From the NCBI GenBank assembly GCA_030141605.1, contig JAQGDQ010000164.1, forward strand, positions 72,001 to 136,000: a stretch of 64,000 nt of DNA, written 5' to 3'. Below the pieces are notes generated by a model. The model ran no database searches and had not been told where the DNA came from. It saw only the letters and a list, made by a program, of their open reading frames with translations. The position numbers and the translations under genes are program-made. Position 1 is the first letter of the stretch. Each line of letters begins with the position of its first letter. Origin of the DNA: Tubiluchus corallicola. Lineage: Eukaryota; Priapulida; Priapulimorpha; Priapulimorphida; Tubiluchidae. This document shows, piece by piece, positions 1-23,847 of this stretch.

Positions 1-260
1 TTCAACAATGATTTTACACGTGAAAATAGAGAGATATCAAAGAGATGCGCCCATATGCGCCGCTGTCCGCTAGGTGGGTGTCAATTTGCCAGACACAACT
101 AATCACGATCAAAAAACTTTTTAAATTTTCAACAAAATGCTGCAACTCAGCCGTAACATTTTTAACTAACTAGTTAATTTTCCATTGCCTTATGTATATG
201 CTTATTTTTGAAATAAAAATTTACTGTTAGAACTCACAGTTTTAATATTAGTTTTGTAAA

Positions 261-476
261 ATGTGTTATCACGTTGTACGCCTGGTGTCCTTGCTGCGGG
301 TACTGTTACTACTGTATGCCGTGAAAACAATCACACGTAAGTATTTTAGAGAACGGTCTCTATTTTAGAGAAAAAGTTTGGCTTTTTTGCATGACACAGT
401 ATAACTTGAAATTTTATTGTTAACTTATTATTATTTTTTAGAATCAGTGGTTAGAAACAGATCCAATCCAGTGTAG
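261..476 (+). other. Possible DLD 5' leader exons with a short upstream ORF
   Basis: A strong donor-like site (ACAC|GTAAGT) ends a possible leader exon at 336, and a pyrimidine-rich acceptor (TTTTTTAG) precedes 442. That second piece runs into the exon holding the DLD start codon. If 336 is joined to 442, an ATG at 261 opens a 37-codon upstream ORF that stops at 474-476, before the DLD ATG at 518. Its middle is leucine-rich. This is inference from splice signals only; the start of transcription is not visible. Confidence 0.3.
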
Positions 477-517
477 ATTACGCACTGTCTGTACAGCTAG
501 CCACGGTCTAGGAAGAA

Positions 518-13008
<12,491 letters not shown>

Positions 13009-13337
13009 GTGCATCCTGTACATATAGACTGAAACGCATGTAGCTCCTTGTCATCTGTACATAATGAACATTTTATTTAATGCTTAAATGTGCTGTGCAG
13101 AGATGCTGGAGTCCGCAGGTTGGTGGAGCTGCAGACCCCACAGTGGTTGCTGGACCTGATTGAATCGCGGATCTAACATATTTCTCAATCATTATTTTAT
13201 GTGCCCAAGTTTAAAACTGGAGTCTGACAGTGTAATAATAGCTTTTTTCTAATATTCAAGTCAAAAATGTTCCCTAGTCTGTCGCACACTAGTAACCCAC
13301 TCGTACCTTCATGCCCAAGCCGGTTAGCAATCCCTCA
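13009..13337 (+). other. DLD 3' flank or 3' UTR
   Basis: This non-coding stretch follows the DLD stop. No AATAAA close to the stop was found; the first clear AATAAA is near 14445, beyond the next tandem array, so the array may be part of the 3' UTR. Confidence 0.4.
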
Positions 13338-14235
13338 CAGTCTCACAAGTCGCCGACAGTCTCACTAGTCGCTCAGTCTCACAAGCCACTCACTCTCTCA
13401 CTACTCGTTCACAGTCTCACTAGTCGCTCACACTCTCACAACTCGCCGACAGTCTCACTAATCGCTCAGTCTCACAAGCCACTCACTCTCTCACTACTCG
13501 TTCACAGACTCACTAGTCGCTCACAGTCTCACAAGTCGCTCAAGGTCTCACAAGCCACTCACTGTCTCACTACTCGTTCACAGACTCACTAGTCGCTCAC
13601 AATCTCACAAGTCGCCGACAGTCTCACTAGTCGCTCAGTCTCACAAGCCACTCACTCTCTCACTGCTCGTTCACAGACTCACTAGTCGCTCACAGTCTCA
13701 CAAGTCGCTGACAGTCTCAATAGTCGCTCAAAGTCTCACAAGCCACTCACTGTCTCACTACTCGTTCACAGACTCACTAGTCGCCCACAGTCTCACAAGT
13801 CGCCGACAGTCTCACTAGTCGCTCAGTCTCACAAGCCACTCACTCTCTCACTACTCATTCACAGACTCACTAGTCGCTCACAGTCTCACAAGTCGCTGAC
13901 AGTCTCACTAGTCGCTCAAAGTCTCAAGCCACTCACTGTCTCACTACTCGTTCACAGACTCACTAGTCGCTCACAGTCTCACAAGTCGCTGACAGTCTCA
14001 CTAGTCGCTCAAAGTCTCACAAGCCACTCACTGTCTCACTACTCGTTCACAGACTCACTAGTCGCTCACAGTCTCACAAGTCCCTCAGAGTCCCACTAGT
14101 CGCTCACAGTCTCACGTGTCACTCACAGTCTTACTAGTCACTCAGTCTCACAAGTTGCTCAGTCTCACAAGCCACTCACAGTCTCACAAGTCACTCACAG
14201 TTTTGCAAGTCACTCACAATCTCACAAGAGACCAT
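13338..14235. repeat. 19-bp minisatellite with about 95-bp higher-order units
   Basis: The basic unit resembles CAGTCTCACAAGTCGCTCA. Variants (CAAGTCGC, CTAGTCGC, CAAGCCAC, CTACTCGT) recur in a fixed order, so the CTCGTTCACAG variant returns about every 93-95 bp (13573, 13666, 13761, 13854, 13947, 14042), with a first 76-bp step. This is a small higher-order repeat. The 93-aa ORF inside it is not a gene. Confidence 0.95.
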
Positions 14236-16205
14236 ATCAAGTTAAAAATCAGAGTTTAAACGTTAGAAAATAATGATTTTTTGTGGTGGGTCCATGGATC
14301 CAGCTAGTGTATAGACTTCATGACAAAAGCCCGCATTTCTAGTACTGTGTACTTTTGCAGCAGGTATAGTATTATTACCATGTTAGTGCCGTGTAGTGAG
14401 AGTTGTTGCTATTAAAATGTTAAACTGTTCAGGTTCTTAAACTCAATAAAATGCTAAAAATTAAGTGAATAAACTTTATTTATGGAATATTGTAGTAATA
14501 CATTCATGTTTTTTAGTGATAAACTTGGTCATAACAAACCATATCAACTTATATTTGCATATTATAGCCAAGCAGTACATATACAAGGATACAAGGAGTA
14601 ACTATAGTTTTGAACTTGAACGCTAGGCCTTAATAAAGTAAAATTATTTTTCCAGCTAGTAACATCGATGTTATACCATCACACGTTGTGCAATACATTT
14701 ACAATAAATGTGTCAATTTTTGACAACAATTTTAACAGCATAAATATAATTTTCCATTTAATGATAATCATTTAATTACACATTACATTGTCTATACTAA
14801 CATGCAAATGAAAAAATAGAATTTGTGGTAATACAGGATCACGTATCATAGCTACAGTAAATTAGATATAAAAATGTTACATATTTCATATTCTTATTGT
14901 AGTTCATACAGCAGGAACTACGCAACATGACATGAATACATTACATTTAAAATCGAGTTAAGACTAATACAAACATTACGTTTCATACTGACGTGACTAT
15001 CGTCTAATATACACAGTAACAGATGAATATAGCTGCAGTCAATTCATTTATTCTGCTGACTTCAGCACTTTTTAAGAAATAAAAGTTGAATGTGTTTGAT
15101 GAGCAACGAGTCAAAATGTGTGCGAACGTGATCCAGCTGGTACTTTCAAACAAACTGTTCTGTTACAAAAATATCCGGGAACTATGCTTTTCGGTTCTGT
15201 TTTAGATCACTTCCTTTTCAGAATTTATTGCTGTTTATTTCCGGTGTTTTCCAGACGGAAAACAAACGTGGCAGTCCTGGGGAAATTTACCTTAATTCCA
15301 AACACACTAAGATGTTAACGTAGAATTCGAGACTGGAAAATTAGCACCCCCAAAAAATCTTTTAGCTTCCAAACAGATACAGAATGGAACAGCTATTTTT
15401 TTTTAAATTTCTTAGGTTTCTTAGGTAGAAAAAGAAAATGAAAATCTTACAAAAATAGTGGAAAGTTCAGTACACAAAAATAGATTCTAATTAACATATA
15501 CTGTCACAGACTAAACATCCACATTTTCACCGGATATTATTCAAATATAAATGTTTGGCAACTCTCATTTTTTGAATCAGCACATTTAATATATCTGCAC
15601 AACAATAGATAACTTGCTGTTACAAAATGGCTCGATACATGGTATAAACAATGAAAATAATGATATGCAAGGAAATTAAATACAATATTATATAAATGAG
15701 TATATTTGAAGTATAAAATTAAACATTTTCTACAAATTGGCACAAATAACAAAATAAAAAATATATATTTAAATTAAAACTAGTACGCTAAGCACATCAC
15801 TAATTCGTAATGAAAACAAGGAGTAACTATAAAGGCATAAAATGATAATTATGATATTCAAACTTACGAATTGAAAACTTCAGCTAGCCCAGTTTTAACA
15901 ACAGTAATCTAAGCATATTCTAAACTTTGATCCAAAATACACTAAAGACACTGATTTGAGTCGTGAAACCAGTAACCAGTAACAGCAAAAATCCTGAAAG
16001 TTAATGTTGATGAAACATTTGTTTGACACATTATTCTGCAAGTTCAAGTGTTCCAAAGTTTAAAAATAAAGAAGTAACTTTGACAAAGACTAGTAGAGAT
16101 TGATTAAATAAATTCTCTGAAATTAATCTAATTCAAATGATAATTACTGTCCTTGTTGAACTTTTCATCTTTATCAAATATCGCTAACAGAAGCAATAAC
16201 ACAAG
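14236..16205. other. Intergenic stretch between DLD and the BTB gene
   Basis: AT-rich DNA between two convergent genes. A polyadenylation-type AATAAA is at about 14445 on the plus strand. I see no ORF with family resemblance, no RNA gene and no transposon ends. Confidence 0.5.
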
Positions 16206-16699
16206 CAAGGGCCACAAGTATTAAGAGCTGAAACAAGGGCCACAAGTATTAAGAGCTGAAACACGGGCCACAAATATCAAGAGCTGAAACACGGGGCCAC
16301 AAGTATTAAGAGCGGAAACACGGGCCACAAGTATTAAGAGCTGAAACAAGGGCCACAAGTATTAAGAGCTGAAGCAAGGGCCACAAGTATTAAGAGCTGA
16401 AACAAGGGCCACAAGTATTAAGAGCTGAAACAAGGGCCACAAGTATTAAGAGCTGAAACAAGGGCCACAAGTATTAAGAGCTGAAACAAGGGCCACAAGT
16501 ATTAAGAGCTGAAACAAGGGCCACAAATATTAAGAGCTGAAACAAGGGCCACAAGTATTAAGAGCTGAAACAAGGGCCACAAGTATTAAGAGCTGAAACA
16601 CGGGCCACAAGTATTAAGAGCTGAAACAAGGGCCACAAGTATTAAGAGCTGAAACAAGGGCCACAAATATTAAGAGCTGAAACAAGGGCCACAAGTATT
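16206..16699. repeat. 28-bp minisatellite, about 18 copies, downstream of the BTB gene
   Basis: The unit is close to AAGGGCCACAAGTATTAAGA plus GCTGAAAC, with few differences between copies. It lies about 300 bp beyond the stop of the minus-strand BTB gene, so it could be in that gene's 3' UTR. Confidence 0.95.
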
Positions 16700-16994
16700 C
16701 CAAGTGCATCATTTTAAATTGTGTGATTCACAAAACGTACTAAGCGACTAAAATTCTGAAAACAAATAACAAGCCAAAATAAATAACGTGTTATAAATCT
16801 AAATAAAAAAGACTGTTATTATAAAAAACAAGATACATGTAAATCATACTAAACATTTTGAATCGTTTATATTTAAAATATAGTAAATGTGGAAATACTG
16901 ACTTGTTAGAACAAGTTTCATAACACTAGTTACCCAGCCAAACAGCCACTCCAAGAATCAGATAATCACAGACCCTGCAAGTTTCCAATAACTT

Positions 16995-18293
16995 CTAACT
17001 TCTAGGACGAGTCTTCAGATTAAGTCTGATCTTGCAGGCACCTTCAGTAACAAAACCAGATCTCACATCTAAAAGTGTGGAGTGCTGTACGATACCAAAC
17101 TCACTCCACCACACTGAATCTCTGTAACGTACCTTCCTAATAGTCTTATTCGGATCACAATTCACCAATTCCATCCAGCTATTACTGCAGATCCACACTG
17201 GACTAGCACCGGAATAGACATGAACAGTGACACAGCAGCCACTACATTCGTAATAACCAGTATTGCTACAGCGCACCGATCCACCTCCACAACGACACAA
17301 CCCTACTTTCCACTCAACATTCATGAGATCTGGACAGATCCACTCTATCATCCCAGGAGACAGCTTCTCCATGATACCAACCGGAACAGTAAACGTTGCA
17401 ACTTCTTCATTGGCTGAATTTTTCATTTGGAGATCTTCAGACAACTTGATTGTGCGTTCTTTCATAGGAAACAAACAGGGTGTTTTGTCGTAAGTGTTAA
17501 GACGATGTGAGATGATATTTCTCGTCTCTGTGTCACTCAGTAGTTCTACTGGGCAGTCAGCAAACTCTTCAGCATTCATTAAAGTGAATCTCACTTCATA
17601 CAATATGTCACCCAAAACCAGCCTCTTATTAGCAGCAGTTGGCTCTAACCTCTTTCTCATGCATTCTTCTTCTGCCCAACATAAAATCTTTTCAAACAGT
17701 TTACTTTCCTGGATATGCAGTTCATCACGTTTTACAATCACTAATAGTTTCTCATGCGATAAAGACAAAAACCCTTGAGAAGACATCACAGCTTCAGTGG
17801 ACGTGTCAATAAGCGACAAACACTTTTTCTCTATTTCCGGTTTCTCGTAAAAGGAACAGGCTTCAATAATACTGCACACATTTTCTACAGTCATGTTACA
17901 CTCCAGAAAAGCTATTGCCAAATTCTCAAGCCCATGAATTCTGTATTTTCTTGCAATGTACAAAGTGGCAAGAACGGTTTCACCAGTTACTTTGGCCTTG
18001 TCAGTATATATATACTGCACCAACAGTTGAAAGACTTCAGGTTCCACATCAGGTATTTTAATGATTTCATCTGGCTTATGTCGTAGTGGTCCCGTAAACA
18101 TGGCATTAAAAATGTCACTCCTACTACCAAGTACAAATCGAGTTGCTCGGATGAGTGTAGACTTTTGTCCCACACAGAATGTCACATCACAATAGTATTG
18201 ATTGTTGTACATGAACTCAAATCTTTTGTTCCAATTTTCCAACATGTCCAATATTTCTGCCGTCGTTTGCGGCAAATTCACGCATGTTGCCAT
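16995..18293 (-). CDS. BTB-BACK protein with MATH-like C-terminus, intronless coding region
   Basis: This 432-aa protein has a BTB/POZ domain at about 27-131 (YYCDVTFCVG, then VFQLLVQYIYTDKAKV) and a BACK domain at about 136-240. Both are close to the BTBD1/2/3/6 group, which are usually Cullin-3 substrate adaptors. In that group a PHR domain follows; here residues about 295-430 do not look like PHR. They are cysteine-rich (CRCGGG, ECSGCC) and end WSEFGIVQHSTLLD...GFVTEGACKIRLNL, which resembles the end of a MATH/TRAF domain. The coding region is one exon among genes with many introns. A good acceptor (TTCTTGTATCTAG) lies 3 bases before the ATG, so a 5' UTR intron is likely. The BTB-BACK call is firm; the MATH call and the adaptor role are inference. 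Confidence 0.9.
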   Translation of the reverse strand: MATCVNLPQTTAEILDMLENWNKRFEFMYNNQYYCDVTFCVGQKSTLIRATRFVLGSRSDIFNAMFTGPLRHKPDEIIKIPDVEPEVFQLLVQYIYTDKAKVTGETVLATLYIARKYRIHGLENLAIAFLECNMTVENVCSIIEACSFYEKPEIEKKCLSLIDTSTEAVMSSQGFLSLSHEKLLVIVKRDELHIQESKLFEKILCWAEEECMRKRLEPTAANKRLVLGDILYEVRFTLMNAEEFADCPVELLSDTETRNIISHRLNTYDKTPCLFPMKERTIKLSEDLQMKNSANEEVATFTVPVGIMEKLSPGMIEWICPDLMNVEWKVGLCRCGGGSVRCSNTGYYECSGCCVTVHVYSGASPVWICSNSWMELVNCDPNKTIRKVRYRDSVWWSEFGIVQHSTLLDVRSGFVTEGACKIRLNLKTRPRS

Positions 18294-18999
18294 GACCTAG
18301 ATACAAGAAATATTTTATAAAAAGCTAAACATTTCAGTTTATTGATAACTATTAAATATTCTTAAAAATGAACTGCAGAAATTTAATTTTGCTAAGCACA
18401 GCCTATAACACGAGACACAGCAGCTATCCACTTACGACATAGTCAACTTCTAGCTGCTGTGCTACAGAAGGTTTTTCTTTAATCGAGGCAGCAATCTAAT
18501 AATAATTACTACAACAAAAAAATTAACTACAGCAATTGTAATTTGTAATTTATTATCCACTTCGCATATTTTACATTAAAATTTGCATTATCACATTATA
18601 ACTATTATGCATTAAAAATCAAATATAGTTACAGTAATTGTAACAAAATTATATTGATATGCGATTAGATAATATAGTTAAAAAAATGCAAATATAATTA
18701 CAATAATTGTAAAAGAACTATATTAATATAGTTACTGAACTACATAATAGTTTATCAACCAGAAATATATGCTGCATGGTGGTCAAGTTGTAAAGCTTGT
18801 GACATCACCATGAAAAGTGGAAAAAAATGCTTCTTAGCTACAAGAATTATAGAAAAACAGAGAATAGTAAAGATAAAGTAATAAAATAAGATAGAAAAAA
18901 GAAAGGAAATGCGATAGGAAAGAGTTCAGCAAAGACGTGATGCAAAAGTGTGAAAATATGAATAGTAAAGTAACCAGTCGCGAGATGTACTATGAACTT
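18294..18999. other. 5' flank of the BTB gene
   Basis: AT-rich DNA upstream of the BTB gene, probably with a leader intron ending just before its ATG. No upstream exon, promoter motif or other gene could be recognised. Confidence 0.4.
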
Positions 19000-21865
19000 C
19001 GCACTTCACGGCAAAATCCAACAAATGCATTATGAGGATTTGAGTAGAGGAGATTTCAACTATCTTTTAAAGCCATACGATTTTCAATGTGTTATAATTT
19101 TGTTCCATAAACTTGGAGTGGTAAATTTTACAAAGCATTTACCAACATTGGTCCCGCAAAATGGAATATTACACTCATTAAAGCTGGTGAAGCGATATTG
19201 AGGAATACATACGATAGGACTTATGAAACATGGGGGTAATAAACTGTGGTGTGTCTTGTACAGATAGATAGCAATGTGGTAAGAAATTAAACCATGTAAA
19301 TTTAAAATTCCACAGTTATAAAAAAGTATAGGTTCAATTGTGATTTGTTTAGTTAAATTATAAGTGATACCACTGGTGTTTGGCTACGTAGCTTAAATTT
19401 GTTGGATATGTTTTCCCTATAGTGCACAACAATAAGTTAAATAGGATAATATTAGACAGTTATATAGCATTATTAAGGGAAATTTGTATAATTTATTTTT
19501 TAATAATTGAGATAATGCCAGCACTTTTTACAATTTTTGAACTGATATAATTAATATTTGGCTTCAATCTAGATTTTCATGAAGCATAATGCCTAAAATT
19601 TTTATAGTTTTAACTCTTTCAATAATTCTCCATAATTATATTGGTCACAATTATTAGACATTTTTTATTTCAGAAATGGAAAATAACACATTTTGTTTTT
19701 ATGGGGTTTAATGATAATCGTGAACTAATCAGCAATTAATTTTAAGAGTTCATTTAATTCTCCAACAGAGTGATAACACAAGTCAAAAAATAAAGTAGTG
19801 TCACAGCTAATTGAAATAAATTATTTCTATTTAGTAACTTGCTTAGATCATTAACGTAAATTAAAAATAATAACGGTCATAGCATAGGGCCTTGAGGCAC
19901 ACCGCATGTCATAGTTTGAGATTTAGAAAGACAGTTATTACATCTGACTATTTATATTCTATTAGACAGATAATTTTCAAACCAATTATAGGCCAAAGCT
20001 AGAACACCACAATGTTTATGAAGTTTTTGAGAGTTTATGAAGAAGAATTGAATGGTCCATGATGTCGAATGCTTTTGACAAATCACAAAATATACCTGCA
20101 GCTATCAAAATGTTTTATATCATGTTTGAAATTTGATCACATGCTTTAATTAGTGCTAACTCAGTGGGGAAACCTTTTCGAAAGCCCAATTGATTATCAC
20201 TAACAATATTATGATTGATTATTGTATTTGAATAACTGATTATGTACGCACCCCTCCAAAAGTTTAGAAAAAATGGCAGCAATAAAACAAGCTAGTAATT
20301 ATTTAAGCTAGTATTTTCTCCACTTTTATACAAGGTGTGTATTACCTTGTATAAGATTCCTTCATTTTATCAGGTACCTAACAAGGACTGAGAAATAAAT
20401 TAATAATGTGGCACATGGGAATTTCAGTATAAGGAATAATATCTGAAACAAACTTAGATGATAAAATGTCAATGCCTGAACTTTTATTGGGATTAAGTGT
20501 TTTGCAAAAGTATCAGAAGGCATTAAACTGTCAAGTGAATACTGGGTTTGATCATCAAATCATTCCAGCTACATTTGGCCCAACATTTACGAAGCGTTGG
20601 TTAAAAGTATCTCATATTAATTGATTATCATTTTTATGATTTTATTGCGAATTTTCAGTTTGATTATGTTCACAGTTTTGCCCTTATTCATTATCTCTTC
20701 CATTGAAGTTCATGTTTTTTTATATTATTTGTGTAACTTTCCAATTTATTTCTATAATAATTATTTTTAGCTGTTCTAATAAGATTATTTAAGAGTCCTG
20801 ATATTGTTTATGATTTGTAAATGTACGGTCATGGGTTTTCAATATACATTTACACATTTCTTTATACATTTTATTTTTATTTCTACAAGACTCCGAAGTT
20901 TTTTTAATTTCATTAGAATTAACAGTTATTTACTTTAATACGCGCACTGTAAATATTATTAAACTTCTTGTAAAACTGTTCAGTTGTTTGATAAACTTCA
21001 TTAATGCTAGTAGTATCAGCCCAATTAGTTATAGACAAATCTCGAATCAACGCATTTTTGGTATTATAAGAGGTCTTATTTTGAAGTCAGATGTTTTTTT
21101 GAATTGGCAAATTTAAGTCAGTAATCAGAAATACTGGTTGATTGCCAGTTTTATCAGTTATAGAATTACCCGCTTTATAATTATACTGGATTATGTTTGT
21201 AAAAATATTGTCAATTAATGTAGCTGTAATATTAGTTTTTCTGTCGAACGTGTAACGGTCAGAAAAACGTAGTTGGCTGTTTTTACATCAAGACAGTTTT
21301 TTATCATTATAAAGTTCATGGTTTCATAAATTGATGTTAAAATTGCCTGCTATGAATGAATGTTCTGACTGATTGTTTACGTTACTTATAATATCCAACA
21401 AATAGTCAGTAAATTGGAGTAAACACTCTCAGAAGGGCAATATACAGAGCCAACAACTATATCTTATCATTATTATAAGTAATTTCAATAAAAATGGATT
21501 CAATATCTTCCTCAGGGAGGGTTAAATCATTATGAAGTAGATAAGTTACATTGTTTTTAATAAGCAATGCCACTCCCCCACCGCCTTTATCACTTTTCCT
21601 ATTAATAAAAACAGCATTATAACCTGGAAATGGATTGTAAAATCTATATCATCACAAAGCCAGGTTTCAGTTTATGCTATTGTATTTAACAATGCGTTTG
21701 TATTGCTAAAAAAATAATATCGGAGTGAGCATTATGCAAGTTTTTATGTTGTTGCTAAGTAATGATTCTGGACCATCAATTAAATCCAAAATGAGAGAAT
21801 TAATATCAATTATAGCACCAGCACTAATATATCGAGTACTTAAATAAAAATAAATAAAAAGAAAT
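19000..21865 (-). mobile_element. Decayed non-LTR retrotransposon (CR1/L2/Jockey type)
   Basis: The minus strand shows pieces of an apurinic-type endonuclease and a reverse transcriptase in the expected order, broken by many stops and frameshifts. Near 21640-21680: TETWLCDDIDFTI. Near 21550-21595: GGGGVALLIKNN. Near 20130-20205: QLGFRKGF followed by ELALIKACDQ. Near 20020-20100: GIFCDLSKAFDIMDHSILL. Near 19850-19905: CGVPQGP, a stop, then PLLFLIYVNDL, around where the catalytic-core motifs lie in this family. Near 19480-19570 the late RT motif INYISSKI is seen. The ends are not defined: I see no clear target duplication, and the 5' side looks truncated. It cannot encode an active protein. Confidence 0.88.
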
Positions 21866-23644
21866 TGTCAACTGATTACGCTTTACCGGTCTAGAATACT
21901 GCTGAACCATTGAGAGACTGAGAAGAAAAGAAATAGCAAAAAAAGACAAAACAAAAAATGGCAGAAGAACTTTGCGACAAGGACAACAAAATGCGACAGA
22001 TTGCAGAGTCGGTTACAGCCCCATACCAAATATTATGATGGACAGTATTAAATTACACAATAGCTAGTAACAAATAGTTGCACTATTGAATTTTAATTAA
22101 ACTACAAGCCATGCACGACAGCAGCAGACAATGAATACCACTAGAAAACTTGGTTTTCTTATGAAACCTAATCAAACATGCCAACTTATAAAAATCGTCT
22201 CGTGCTAAACTGCTGAAGCAATACATAAGACTTCCGAGTGAATGTGCATTAATTTTGTGCAACCAGTACTTTGGGGCAGCCGTCATAGATAATAATATTA
22301 TTTACGTAACGAAGTAATATAGATATCTGTGGCAGCCGTAACCAAGAATTACCCAATGCAATAGGCGCACCGACAAAACCGATGTATTTGCACGCAGTTG
22401 AGCTGTGTGTACTGAACATGAATGAGACTTTGCTTTAAGTTCAAAATATTATCACTAGGAAACATTTTGAGTGAAAAAAAACGATCGCCGGTGCAGCTTT
22501 AAAGTCAAAGTAATTCAATAAGAAACATCTAGTACAGCTGCATGCTCACGCTCAACTCATTACAATTGTCTCGGGCAGACTTGCAAAAATAAGGAGGAAC
22601 TAATTTATATTGTACCCCAGACTGACAACATAGACGACAGTCGACGGGCCTTTGCTAATTTATGTTTGCAAGAAACAGAAGTATAGTGTGGTTCTATGTT
22701 ATGAGCATTATGACTTTGCATTATTGTTTTTGACTTTAGAAAATTGTTTTTCTGAAAATGTTGTCAAACGTTTATATCTGAAATAAAAAACTTGGCGACC
22801 ATTTTCATAAAAAAAGGCATAAACTGACATTTAAAATACTATTTTCTAATGTATCATACGATGGGAAAGACATAACCATCAAGTTGAGATTTTCAATGAA
22901 CTCGCTTGTAAGCTTACTACCTACAGGCAGTTGAGATGGACTGGTATGTCACTCGCAGCCAGAAGGTTGCTTTCCTTTAAACGTGTTGTACTTCTGACGA
23001 ATTAGTCCTAAGTAATGCTGATTACGGATTGGACACCATAGCCATGCATGTCAGGACTCAATTTTGATCTTAAAGCTCCGTGGACAGCGGTTGTGGGAAG
23101 TCACTTTAAATGAACTTGGAATATTGAAACATTATATTTCTGGTAGACCATATGCACTTTTATACAACTGGTAATAGATTATGCAGTCTAGAATGCTTAC
23201 TAGTTGAGTTATCTTGACCTCAAAGCTGCATCGATGGCTATTTTGAATGGCATTGACAGTGATTGACTTTAAATGAGCATGAAACTTAAATTTTCTGACA
23301 AATCACATTTGTATCGGCTGATAATACATTTATACAGTCTAAAACTTTACCTTTATCTACCCACCCCCTAATCTATGGTTAAAATGCTTAAAATTACGTA
23401 ATTATGATATTGCAACCAATCTATTATTAATTTTAAATGAACTCACATTCATCTCATAGCTATCTAAAATCCAATGACTAATATAATATAAAATCTAATA
23501 TCAAAAATAGCAAATGTATAAAAGTTTTATGTAACGTAATGTGTGTTCTTTGTTGTTAATCGCACTGGAGGCATTTGTCTTGAGCGGTGTTGTTATTTTA
23601 ACATAACGCTGAGGCTTACTCAGTTTTAATGTAAAGAAAGAAGC

Positions 23645-23646
<2 letters not shown>

Positions 23647-23736
<90 letters not shown>

Positions 23737-23777
23737 TGTTCTCTCTCTCTCTCTTTCTCTCTCTCTCTTTGTCTCTC

Positions 23778-23830
<53 letters not shown>

Positions 23831-23847
23831 CTCTCTTTTTCTCTCTC
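23647..23847. repeat. (CT)n microsatellite, about 200 bp
   Basis: CT run interrupted by TT, TG and CA steps. The Arg-Glu ORFs on the minus strand are products of the repeat. Confidence 0.97.

Noticed and set aside
17220-18175. Several ORFs overlapping the BTB coding region
   Set aside because: They are shadows of the conserved minus-strand BTB-BACK frame.
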